Source: Cladopsammia gracilis
Taxonomy: Eukaryota; Cnidaria; Anthozoa; Scleractinia; Dendrophylliidae
DNA length: 64,000 nucleotides
Assembly (NCBI GenBank): GCA_022457155.1
Contig: JAJGOT010000020.1
Coordinates: 576,001 to 640,000 of the forward strand
Direction of reading: 5' to 3'
Both the position numbers and the translations under genes were made by a program. This document shows positions 19,899-28,003 of this stretch, in pieces; the first letter of the stretch is position 1, and every line of letters begins with the position of its first letter. Below the pieces are notes generated by a model. The model was not told the DNA's origin. It ran no database searches and saw nothing but the letters and a program-made list of their open reading frames with translations.

Positions 19899-20671
19899 TT
19901 TATTTGTTTTTTCAAGATAAGCGAGAACGCTGTATCGGCTCCATTCAAATCAACAACCCGCCTTTTCCCATCGGTGATATAAATCCGAATGGAGCTTATT
20001 CTGTTTTTATTCACAGGGCTGAACATCACTCTCATGGGTTCAAGAGTGAAACTATAGGAGGCCTGCAGAACAGATGTGGAAAAGGAGAAGATGATATCGC
20101 TCTCTTCCCCATCCACAAGCGAATCACTTGTGAGATCGCAATGAACGTTCAACATATCAGTATCTTGGCTGAGGTTTGGAACTCTGGGGCCAATGTTGAC
20201 TTTGTCTTTCAGAATCTTTTTATCGAAACCAATGAGATCGCCAAAGTTGGATTTCTCGAGATCAAGTTGCCAATTTTCTTCCAGTGTGATTGTTACTCTG
20301 AAAGTTGTGGGAGAGAAAGCAAGATTGATTGGGAATTTTTCATTCTTTCCTGGGGTGGATCCTGCGAGGGGGCCTGTTGCGTTTCGAATTGCCGCATTCA
20401 AAGTGGAATAATCCCAAACCCCAGCGGGAAAGGCGATATCGGAAAATGTTTTCCCACCGTCAGAGCTGAATCTGATCAGCTGATTTTTCAATGCCGCATT
20501 GATGTTATACCACGTAAAACTCATATTGATAATTCTGTTCAACCCAACAACATATTGGGAATTTGGATCCAAAACAATGGGCCGATTGAATTTTGTTGTG
20601 AAATTTTCTGGTTTGTTTCCCCCAGTCTTGACGGAAAAGGATGACAGGACAATTTCTCTTTCGATTTCCAT
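19895..20671 (-). CDS. Polinton minor capsid protein (penton-like, single jelly-roll)
   Basis: 258 residues from the ATG at 20671 (CTAAAATG), just 2 bp after the upstream PPxY gene stop; an upstream in-frame start at 20707 lies inside that gene. Recognisable Polinton penton-like features are LDPNSQYVVGLNRIINMSFT near 35-55, the FPAGVWDYSTLNAAI block near 80-95, and a beta-rich C-terminal half. It would cap the five-fold vertices. Tight spacing on both sides suggests one transcription unit or very compact late genes. Confidence 0.85.
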   Translation of the reverse strand: MEIEREIVLSSFSVKTGGNKPENFTTKFNRPIVLDPNSQYVVGLNRIINMSFTWYNINAALKNQLIRFSSDGGKTFSDIAFPAGVWDYSTLNAAIRNATGPLAGSTPGKNEKFPINLAFSPTTFRVTITLEENWQLDLEKSNFGDLIGFDKKILKDKVNIGPRVPNLSQDTDMLNVHCDLTSDSLVDGEESDIIFSFSTSVLQASYSFTLEPMRVMFSPVNKNRISSIRIYITDGKRRVVDLNGADTAFSLILKKQIK

Positions 20672-20672
20672 T

Positions 20673-21647
20673 TTAGAGTTTGAAATACTTTCTGAAAAGC
20701 TTCTCATGCTGGGAACGATTGGTGACTCCCTCTTTCAGGAGAAGATCAAGAATACCAACCCCGGTATTTCTGATGCCTGAATTCGTATTCCCAGCAAGGA
20801 TGGAGCCAACAATGACCTCAAGTTTCTGGAGGAGATCTGCGGGGTTGGAGAAAAAACGGATGGATCCGCCTTTTTTCCTGATTCCCGAACCCATCTGTGA
20901 AAATTTCTTTTTGTAATGCTTTATGTATTCATTCAGAGTTCTCATTGACCAATTTATGCTTTTATGTTTTAGTTCCATTTGCTCTTTCGTTATTTCACCT
21001 CTTTTACACTTTTTGGTCCAAGAAGCTTTATAACCTTTCATTTGATTTCTTCTAAACCCCGCATTGTGTAAAACATTCTTCATAAGAAAGTCTTTTTTCT
21101 GTCTTGGTGAAAGATTTGGAGAATTCAGGGTTTGTTCTACTATATTATAATTATGAAGATATAAGCTATCTAGTATTCTATTAGCGGTTGATTCTTTCTC
21201 CTTCTCCTCTTCATCGTCTGATGCTAGAGCATAATCAGGATATTCCTCTTCTTCATATTCAGGCGGTGGATCTTCCCCTATCTCTTTCCTAATTTCCTCA
21301 TAACTTGGAGGAGCTGCTGGAATTTGCTTCTCAGGTTGAGGTGAAATGATCTCATCATCAAACAGGCCTTCGACATCCATATCTTCAAATGGGTCGACTT
21401 CGGGGAGATAATCAATCTCCGCCAGTTTGGCTTTTTTCTTTTTCCGGGGAAGTGGCCGAAGCGGCCCCAAATTCGACTCAATCACCTCATCCAGTTTCGC
21501 TGTGATGGGTTTGAATGTTTTTTCAAGTCCGATTTGACTTGTTTCTTCACCCAACTTTTTCTGGGTGATAGCATTGTGAACAAAGTTGATTTTTTTCCCC
21601 AAAGCAGATTTGCTTTTAGCCATTTCTTGCCATTTCAATAAACTCAT
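20673..21647 (-). CDS. PPxY-bearing virion protein, entry/egress candidate
   Basis: 324 residues from the ATG at 21647 (ATATAAAATG); an upstream in-frame start region is not convincing. An acidic central stretch carries PPSY and PPEY within 20 residues. These are PPxY late-domain motifs that recruit WW-domain ubiquitin ligases in many viruses, including adenovirus pVI. The C-terminal half is basic (NQMKGYKASWTKKCKRGEIT, then GSGIRKKGGSIRFFSNPADL) and ends KLFRKYFKL. First gene of the minus-strand block, divergent from the ATPase. Function inferred from the motifs and position. Confidence 0.75.
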   Translation of the reverse strand: MSLLKWQEMAKSKSALGKKINFVHNAITQKKLGEETSQIGLEKTFKPITAKLDEVIESNLGPLRPLPRKKKKAKLAEIDYLPEVDPFEDMDVEGLFDDEIISPQPEKQIPAAPPSYEEIRKEIGEDPPPEYEEEEYPDYALASDDEEEKEKESTANRILDSLYLHNYNIVEQTLNSPNLSPRQKKDFLMKNVLHNAGFRRNQMKGYKASWTKKCKRGEITKEQMELKHKSINWSMRTLNEYIKHYKKKFSQMGSGIRKKGGSIRFFSNPADLLQKLEVIVGSILAGNTNSGIRNTGVGILDLLLKEGVTNRSQHEKLFRKYFKL

Positions 21648-21713
21648 TTTATATCCCAGAAACACAAATTTGGGATGTAGAGCAAGATAAAGAACGCCAT
21701 GTTCATTAATAAA
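21648..21713. promoter_or_regulatory. Divergent start region between virion blocks
   Basis: A 66-bp spacer between two oppositely oriented TAAAATG starts. It contains an ATCCCA…TGGGAT inverted pair (21654-21675) and AT-rich steps on each side. Probably two back-to-back promoters. Confidence 0.55.
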
Positions 21714-22331
21714 ATGAAGATTCCAAATTATGATTGTCAGGATCCAATCACAAATTTCAAACAACTTCACCCTTTCATGCCGGATCGAACTTTCAGAATG
21801 TTGATCTGTGGCCCTTCAGGATCGGGGAAAACAAATGTTCTCCTGGATATGATCCTCCGCCCGCTGCTCTTCTACGATAAAATTTATCTCTATGCGAAAA
21901 ATCTTGACCAAACCAAATATCAACATCTGCTGAAAACATTTCGCCCATTCAGCAAAGAAGCGGGGTATGACGTCGTGGAAGCATCCCCGGATGAAATCAT
22001 CCCAGTTTCTGAATTGTCAGGGGAGAATCAAAAGCTGGTTGTTTTCGATGATTTTGTTTCCGAAAAAAAACAAAAGCCATTGATTGATTATTTCATTCAG
22101 GGCAGGCACAAGAAATGTTCTGTGATTTATCTTTCGCAAAGTTATTTCGGAACACCAAAAGATATCCGTCTGAATTGCTCGCATTTTTGCATCTTTGAAT
22201 TCCCCAGCAACAAAGAAATTACGGCGATCTGCAGGGAGAACAATGTCAGCAAAGAAGATTATCGGAAAGCAACGCATGATCCGTTCTCTTTCCTGTATGT
22301 GGATAAGCCGAGGAAATTCATTGCCAATTGA
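21714..22331 (+). CDS. A32/FtsK-type genome-packaging ATPase
   Basis: 205 residues from the ATG at 21714, chosen over 21699 because it has the AATAAAATG context. Walker A is GPSGSGKT (33-40) and Walker B is KLVVFDDF (107-114). A sensor-like SVIYLSQSYF follows at about 137. This is the packaging ATPase of Polintons and NCLDV-type viruses, which drives DNA into preformed capsids. The stop overlaps the first in-frame ATG of the fibre gene (TGATG). Intact. Confidence 0.93.
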   Translation: MKIPNYDCQDPITNFKQLHPFMPDRTFRMLICGPSGSGKTNVLLDMILRPLLFYDKIYLYAKNLDQTKYQHLLKTFRPFSKEAGYDVVEASPDEIIPVSELSGENQKLVVFDDFVSEKKQKPLIDYFIQGRHKKCSVIYLSQSYFGTPKDIRLNCSHFCIFEFPSNKEITAICRENNVSKEDYRKATHDPFSFLYVDKPRKFIAN

Positions 22332-22345
22332 TGAAAGCATTTAAA

Positions 22346-24175
22346 ATGAGTTATTCAAATGGATTGCTGTCTGAAACAAGCACCCGCACCCATGGCGCGA
22401 CAGATGGAAAAGATGGAAAAGATGGATTGCCAGGAGTTGGTTTCAAGCTAACGCCAGCAGGGGACTTCGACCTGCAAAGGAAACGCCTGACAAATGTCGC
22501 TGAAGGAACGGGGAATTCGGATGCAATCACAAAGCTACAAGTTGACACGCTTGCAACGCAATTGCGGGCAGATTCTCTCCAGGTGGATGGTTCCTCGCAT
22601 ATGACTGGGGATCTTGATCTCAGGGGACAAAAACTCATCAACCCCGGGGAAATAGAAATGAATCGCAAATTGATCGTCAATCTGGACACGGATGAAAACC
22701 AGGATTTGTCAGCGGTGAATATGGTCACTCTGAAAAAATTCCACCCTGCTGCTCCGGCTCACACTCATGAAGTCACGAAGGATATTGATTTAAAAGAACT
22801 TTTCAACGTGAAAAACTCAAAACAACAAACATGGCATGATTTGGGAGCGCATTATAACAACCTGGTTTCTTATAATGACACCAAAAATATCTTTCTCAGC
22901 CGCAAAGAGACGTTTCCAATGGAGACGGCTTTGGATATGGGAAATCACACCATTTTTAACGTGAAAGATCCCGAAGTTGCCGATCAGGGCGCAAATATGC
23001 GATATGTGGATGCCCAATCCGCGAAAAAGCTTTCGTTGGAAGGCGGGACAATGACCGGAAACCTGGATATGAACTCGCAACAAATCAACAATATTGCAAC
23101 GCCAACTCTGAAGCGACAACCCACGTCAAAATCTTATGTGGATAACCAGATAGGAGGTGTGGTAGCCCACACGATGGAATTAGAAGAGAAGATCAAAAAA
23201 TACGTAAATGAATCGCATATCACGTCAACCTCTCACCCAAAGGATGCATTCCGCTATCTGATGGAAGATGTGGATGAATCCAGCTCTGAACATCATATGA
23301 CAGTGACTGGGATAAGTGATTTTCCAGATTCGCCGCATCATTTCAACAAGAAGGCTTATGACTTGGAAATCACAAAAGATCTTTTCAATGAATACTCTGG
23401 GAGACTTGGATTCAATATGTTCAAACTCCCAGAGGGAGAATACACCGTGTGCGTGGAATTCTTCCCCGCGTCAATGGATGGCGTGAGCGTCAACGTTGTG
23501 AGCGCCAGTCTGAATATCAATCAGCAATCAACTAAGAAGTTTTCGGGGTATTCCAGATCCATCATCCACATGCACAAATGGAGGATTTCCCCACCTGAAT
23601 TTATTTTCCTGGATTTGAAATGGCGAGGCACTGCCGAGTCAGCTGCAGAAGGATCCGCAAAGTTGATCATATATGGCATTGCTGGTTCTCAACCTGATGT
23701 TGAAAGCAGCGTTTATTATTCCCCTTTCGTTTTCCAAGCGGGGAAGATGGTCATGGAGACTAACTTGGATTTGAATTCGCACTCCTTGTTGAATTTGCCG
23801 CTTCGCCCGTCAAAACACTTCATTTTTGCAAGATTTGTGAAAGGAAAACACGGTGATTGTTTGATCTTCCCAAATGAAGCGGAAGATGAAACAAATTATT
23901 GGCAACAATTTGGATCTGACTTCCGGATTTTGAATGTCACGGTTTTCATTCTTCAACGCGGTTCCAACCCAGTGAGTGGAGCAACCATCATCATGACAAG
24001 TGTTGTTAAAGGAGATCGCATCACTCGGAAAGCAGTCAGACCTTCCACCAATTCATTTGGTTCACTGCAGTTCACCTTCAAACTCCATGTTGGGCAGGAA
24101 GAAGCTTTCTATCTGGCTCTCTCGGATGGAAATGCCATTCAAAGAGCAAAAGCGACAATTCTGATTGAAAAATGA
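22346..24175 (+). CDS. Fibre/adhesin-like virion protein with collagen-like tip
   Basis: About 609 residues from the ATG at 22346 (TTTAAAATG); another ATG at 22331 overlaps the ATPase stop. Near the N-terminus is a collagen-like G-x-y stretch (DGKDGKDGLPG). At least four degenerate shaft-type repeats follow (MTGDLDLRGQKLIN, METALDMGNHTIFNVKDP, MTGNLDMNSQQINNIATP, METNLDLNSHSLLNLPLRPS). They recall tail-fibre and virus-fibre repeats, with YVD motifs between them. The C-terminal third is beta-rich and could be a receptor-binding head. A host-attachment role is inferred. Intact. Confidence 0.75.
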   Translation: MSYSNGLLSETSTRTHGATDGKDGKDGLPGVGFKLTPAGDFDLQRKRLTNVAEGTGNSDAITKLQVDTLATQLRADSLQVDGSSHMTGDLDLRGQKLINPGEIEMNRKLIVNLDTDENQDLSAVNMVTLKKFHPAAPAHTHEVTKDIDLKELFNVKNSKQQTWHDLGAHYNNLVSYNDTKNIFLSRKETFPMETALDMGNHTIFNVKDPEVADQGANMRYVDAQSAKKLSLEGGTMTGNLDMNSQQINNIATPTLKRQPTSKSYVDNQIGGVVAHTMELEEKIKKYVNESHITSTSHPKDAFRYLMEDVDESSSEHHMTVTGISDFPDSPHHFNKKAYDLEITKDLFNEYSGRLGFNMFKLPEGEYTVCVEFFPASMDGVSVNVVSASLNINQQSTKKFSGYSRSIIHMHKWRISPPEFIFLDLKWRGTAESAAEGSAKLIIYGIAGSQPDVESSVYYSPFVFQAGKMVMETNLDLNSHSLLNLPLRPSKHFIFARFVKGKHGDCLIFPNEAEDETNYWQQFGSDFRILNVTVFILQRGSNPVSGATIIMTSVVKGDRITRKAVRPSTNSFGSLQFTFKLHVGQEEAFYLALSDGNAIQRAKATILIEK

Positions 24176-24190
24176 TTTTCTCCCTGAAAA

Positions 24191-24694
24191 ATGAAGCGAG
24201 CGAAGCGAGCCGAGCGAAAACAAAGCATTTTTGCTTTCAATCACATCAACCCCGCAATTCGGGAAGAAGAACTGGAAGAGATCAAAAAACTTTTTCGATT
24301 TTATCACAAAAGATTTTGGTGCCTGAAACGACTTTACAGTCGATTCAAGAAGTTGAATCTTTCCCTGAATTTGACTTCCACTGGATTGGTGGCAATCGGC
24401 ACGATTGCTGGAGCCGCGACTTTGAACCCAATCATTTTGGGAGTTATCTCCGGAGTGGGATTGCTTGTGAAAACGGTTCACGAGATGAAGAACCTGAAAT
24501 CAAAGATTGACATGGCCAAGTTCGCCTTCACCACTTATGAAAAAACTCTGACTGAGTTGAGATTTGCTTTGAGATCAGGAAAATTCGACAGGGACGAATT
24601 TCTCCCTGCGATGGAAGCGATTGACGGGATCGTGATCGACTTGGGGTTGAATCTGGAGAGATTTGAGAGGGAATATGACACTCTCTTTGATTAA
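24191..24694 (+). CDS. Putative membrane protein, unknown function
   Basis: 167 residues. The first codons (MKRAKRAERK) are encoded by a GAGCGAAGC-type DNA repeat at 24194-24216. A long hydrophobic Gly/Ala-rich hairpin at about 62-92 (STGLVAIGTIAGAATLNPII and on) could span or insert into a membrane. Flanking parts are helical and charged. It follows the fibre by 15 bp and ends at a palindrome. Similar hydrophobic-hairpin proteins accompany cnidarian Polintons as far as I recall, but no function is known to me. Confidence 0.65.
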   Translation: MKRAKRAERKQSIFAFNHINPAIREEELEEIKKLFRFYHKRFWCLKRLYSRFKKLNLSLNLTSTGLVAIGTIAGAATLNPIILGVISGVGLLVKTVHEMKNLKSKIDMAKFAFTTYEKTLTELRFALRSGKFDRDEFLPAMEAIDGIVIDLGLNLERFEREYDTLFD

Positions 24695-24718
24695 TTTCAT
24701 TTCCACTGGAAATGAAAT
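24694..24718. terminator. 25-bp palindrome between convergent genes
   Basis: Arms ATTTCATTTCCA and TGGAAATGAAAT around one C. It lies between the stop of the membrane-protein gene (24694) and the stop of the convergent minus-strand gene (24725). Confidence 0.6.
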
Positions 24719-24724
24719 CACAGC

Positions 24725-25153
24725 TCATTTAGGAACGATCTGAACTCTCCAATACCATTCCCCAGCAAACTCCCTAACATCCAGGGGAAAGATCGGCATC
24801 CAGAGATCGGTTTCCAGGATTTCGCGCGGCGGGGCAGGAAAAGGAAAACCAACCTCCAACGAGGCGGGAGTCGACCCCATCGCCACGCAATTATCAAAAT
24901 GCTCACTGACCACCAGAAACTGCATTTCGTCGTTGTCTTTTTCAACCAAACCTTTCACCCGAAATCCCGGGGGAAGAATTTGGCGCATATTTCTGAGGAA
25001 GGCAAATTCTGGATCCATTGGCGCACTTTCGCAACGCTTCCAAATATCTGGATGGAATGGATTTCGCTCACTCTCGATGAGTTTCACGCGCTTCTTTTCA
25101 TTTTTCCCCCATTCCTCTTCCGCCTTTTCCTCAGGAGAGGGTATGTCTCGCAT
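24725..25153 (-). CDS. Hypothetical protein, 142 residues
   Basis: Start chosen at the ATG 25153 (GGAAAATG), which overlaps the end of the helix-turn-helix gene by 23 bp; the frame is open further upstream inside that gene. The N-terminus is charged (SPEEKAEEEWGKNEKKRVKL). The rest is mixed and Pro-rich, with Trp residues near the end (EWYWRVQIVPK). No motif recognised. Its position suggests co-expression with the upstream regulator. Confidence 0.55.
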   Translation of the reverse strand: MRDIPSPEEKAEEEWGKNEKKRVKLIESERNPFHPDIWKRCESAPMDPEFAFLRNMRQILPPGFRVKGLVEKDNDEMQFLVVSEHFDNCVAMGSTPASLEVGFPFPAPPREILETDLWMPIFPLDVREFAGEWYWRVQIVPK

Positions 25154-26219
25154 TTTCCTCTGCCCAAGCCGCCATTTTTTCCTCATCTTCCAGTGCATGT
25201 TTTTCGCGGTCCGTGACAGGTGTTTCCATCCTGGTTGGTTTCTCCTGGCCTTGCAAAACAAAACAAAACCAGGGCTCAAATTCAGTCTCGCTGATTCTCG
25301 CTGAGAACTTCCAGACCCCTTCTTCGAAATAATTCACAAAGTCTGTTTCATAGGGATAATCCCAATACCGCTTGTCAAAATGATCTATAAAATCCTTCCA
25401 GACTTTCACGGGAAAATTGCTGCCGGTGTTGGGGTTGAAAAGCACCCGCTTTGTTTGAAACTTTTCCATGTCGGGGGTCAAAGTCACATTCCACCCCGGA
25501 TAGCGATTTTTCATCCACTGAAACTTCATTCCCCAATTTCGCTGCACATCATCCAGCGCCTTCTGTCCCACCACATCTTCGGGGCAGGGAAGAGATTTCT
25601 TCTGCGGTTGCAGCGATGCTTTCTCAACTTGGAATTTGACCCCATCGCTTCTCCGAGTGAAGGAATTTCTCCCGCTTTTCAATGCATCATGAATTGTTCT
25701 CGCATCTATCCCCAACTCAGATGTTGCCGCCGAAACATTGGGATAAATCTTGGTTGAACTTGGGGAAGTAACTCTGACGGGAATCGCATGCGGTTTTTGG
25801 ACGATGGCCGGGATTTTTCCAGCCGCTTCGGGAAGAGAACCCACCGGTTCCTTGTCGGCAATTCGTTTCATGAAATAATCTTTTCCATTTTTCCTGATTT
25901 TCCAACTCTGGCACCAGCCAGTTCTTTTGAAAGCGCAAGAAACGGCTTGCCTTGTGACTCCGATCCATGCTGCCATTTCGGTTTCGGTTTCAAATTTCGC
26001 CAGCGGAGGATCGCTGGGAGATTCATGAACTGAAAAACGAGTGACTTTTTGGTCGACAATTGTCACTTCCCTCCCGCGAAACTGAAATTTGTTTCTTCCT
26101 TCATTGATTGCTTTGTTCAAAGTTTTAGGAGAAAAATTCATGAATTCTGCCAACTTCGCCTGGGACGAAAATCGCTCTCTGAGCCTTTCTTTAGAAACTG
26201 TATCTATCAAAACCCACAT
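25131..26219 (-). CDS. Three-repeat helix-turn-helix (NUMOD-like) DNA-binding protein
   Basis: 362 residues from the ATG at 26219 (TCAAAATG). Three segments have the small HTH pattern of NUMOD-type motifs. They are about 17-55 (KLAEFMNFSPKTLNKAINEG), about 80-118 (EMAAWIGVTRQAVSCAFKR) and about 158-200 (YPNVSAATSELGIDARTIHD, then FTRRSDGVKF). A C-terminal domain of about 130 residues follows (WGMKFQWMKNRYPGWNVTL). It is likely a sequence-specific DNA-binding factor. The iteron array directly upstream (26340-26565) is the obvious candidate target. A smaller relative is at 28862-29374. Confidence 0.65.
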   Translation of the reverse strand: MWVLIDTVSKERLRERFSSQAKLAEFMNFSPKTLNKAINEGRNKFQFRGREVTIVDQKVTRFSVHESPSDPPLAKFETETEMAAWIGVTRQAVSCAFKRTGWCQSWKIRKNGKDYFMKRIADKEPVGSLPEAAGKIPAIVQKPHAIPVRVTSPSSTKIYPNVSAATSELGIDARTIHDALKSGRNSFTRRSDGVKFQVEKASLQPQKKSLPCPEDVVGQKALDDVQRNWGMKFQWMKNRYPGWNVTLTPDMEKFQTKRVLFNPNTGSNFPVKVWKDFIDHFDKRYWDYPYETDFVNYFEEGVWKFSARISETEFEPWFCFVLQGQEKPTRMETPVTDREKHALEDEEKMAAWAEENARHTLS

Positions 26220-26339
26220 TTTGATAGGTGGAAAAAAATAAATGATTTTCGGAATCTTCTGGGGAACTTTGTTTTGTGGATTCTCAGGAGAAATGCCAAC
26301 GTCGCAAATCTCAGGAAAAAATCAGGAATTTCTTGACGA

Positions 26340-26565
26340 ATCCGAATTCTCCGGCGAATTCAGTGGAAAATCTTGACAAATTCAGGGGGCAAATGACAAA
26401 ATGCAAATTCAGGAGGACAAATTCTGGCGAATTCAGGGGAAAAATCTTGACAAATTCAGAGGGACAAATTCTGATGAATTCAGGGGAACAAAATGCAAAT
26501 TCAGAGGGATAAAATGCAAATTCAGGGGGAAAAATTCACAATTGACAAAATTCAGGGGAAAAAAT
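26340..26565. repeat. Iteron-like array of (A/G)AATTCAGGGG
   Basis: About nine irregularly spaced, same-orientation copies of (A/G)AATTCAG(G/A)GGG within 226 bp. It lies upstream of the helix-turn-helix gene, in the only long non-coding stretch of the element. Could be binding sites for replication or regulation. Not coding. Confidence 0.7.
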
Positions 26566-27060
26566 GAAACTTTCCTGAATTTTTGAGTTCATTTTCGCAG
26601 GAAAATGAACTCCAAAAAAGTTGACTTCCCCCATCACGTGGGTGGGGAAGCTGAAATCATTTTTCTGGAAGAATTTTTTGATTTTATTTTGATTGAAATT
26701 TTATAAAATCTTTTGGAGAAATAATTCCCAGAGAAAACCTGGGAATGGATAAAATGCAACGAATTTACTGGAGAAAAAGAACATAAAAAAACACTCCCAA
26801 CAATGTTTTTATTTGTAAAACATGTTCAACGATGGGGGTCAGAAATAGCGCGCCTTTTTTCTCCGGGAAAATAGAATTTCGCCAAACCCACAGACAGTTG
26901 TGGGGTTTTTTGCCATTTTCTCCTGAGTTCAGCAGAAAAGCAGGGCACAGAGGGCAGTTTTTTCCCCACAATGGCCCAAAATAGACCCCGGATTGCAAGG
27001 AATTCTCCCCGGATTCATTTTTCCATTTGAGAATCGTTGATTTCCCCAGTGTTTTTTCCC
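26566..27060. promoter_or_regulatory. Hairpin-rich non-coding region
   Basis: Several separate hairpins: GAGTTCATTTTC/GAAAATGAACTC with a GCAG loop (about 26584), CTTCCCC/GGGGAAG around CACGTG (about 26626), ATTCCCAG/CTGGGAAT (about 26726), and AACCCACA/TTGTGGGGTT followed by TTTT (about 26885). No coding frame is supported. With the flanking repeats it is a candidate origin or control region. Confidence 0.5.
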
Positions 27061-27067
27061 CGGGAAT

Positions 27068-27950
27068 CTATTCCAGAAAAATGAATTTTTCTGGAACAGA
27101 TATCTGTTTCAGAAAAATGGATTTTTTCCAGAGCAAAAAAATACAGAGCAAAAATGGATTTTTTCCAGAGCAAAAAAATACAGAGCAAAAATGGATTTTT
27201 TCCAGAGCAAAAAAATACAGAGCAAAAATGGATTTTTCTGGAACAGATATCTGTTTCAGAAAAATGGATTTTTTCCAGAGCAAAAAAATCCAAAGCAAAA
27301 ATGGATTTTTCTGGAACAGATATCTATTCCAGAAAAATGGATTTTTTCCAGAGTAAAAATGGATTTTTCTGGAACAGATATCTGTTTCAGAAAAATCTAT
27401 TTTTTCCAGAGCAAAAAAATACAGAGCAAAAATGGATTTTCCTGGAACAGATATCTGTTTCAGAAAAATGGATTTTTTCCAGAGCAAAAAAATCCAAAGC
27501 AAAAATGGATTTTTCTGGAACAGATATCTATTCCAGAAAAATGGATTTTTTCCAGAGCAAAAATGGATTTTTCTGAAACAGATATCTATTCCAGAAAAAT
27601 GGATTTTTTCCAGAGTAAAAATGGATTTTTCTGGAACAGATATCTATTCCAGAAAAATGGATTTTTTCCAGAGCAAAAATGGATTTTTCTGGAACAGATA
27701 TCTATTCCAGAAAAATCTATTTTTTCCAAAGCAAAAAAATCCAAAGCAAAAATGGATTTTTCTGGAACAGATATCTATTCCAGAAAAATCTATTTTTTCC
27801 AAAGTAAAAAAATCCAAAGCAAAAATGGATTTTTCTGGAACAGATATCTATTCCAGAAAAATGGATTTTTTCCAGAGTAAAAAAATCCAAAGCAAAAATG
27901 GATTTTTCTGGAACAGATATCTATTCCAGAAAAATAATTTTTTTCCAGAG
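27068..27950. repeat. Palindromic minisatellite, 12 copies of a GATATC-centred dyad
   Basis: Units of about 60-75 bp combine a dyad (TTTTCTGGAACAGATATCTG, then TTCCAGAAAA) with TTTTTTCCAGAGCAAAAA spacers. Twelve dyad copies lie between about 27090 and 27930. Long ORFs on both strands (for example 27191-27880 +) come from stop-free units and are not supported as genes. Confidence 0.88.
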
Positions 27951-27963
27951 CAAAAAATCACAA

Positions 27964-27994
27964 AAATTTTTCAGAATCAAATTCTGAAAAATTT
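27964..27994. terminator. 14-bp perfect stem-loop
   Basis: Arms AAATTTTTCAGAAT and ATTCTGAAAAATTT with a CAA loop. It lies just past the stop of the minus-strand gene ending at 28004, followed by a second 8-bp hairpin (TGAAGTTT/AAACTTCA) that overlaps that stop. Confidence 0.6.
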
Positions 27995-28003
27995 GAAGTT
28001 TCC

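Noticed and set aside
26340..27950. CRISPR-like array
   Set aside because: Repeats are irregular in spacing and sequence, the spacers are themselves repetitive, and the context is an animal Polinton with no cas genes.
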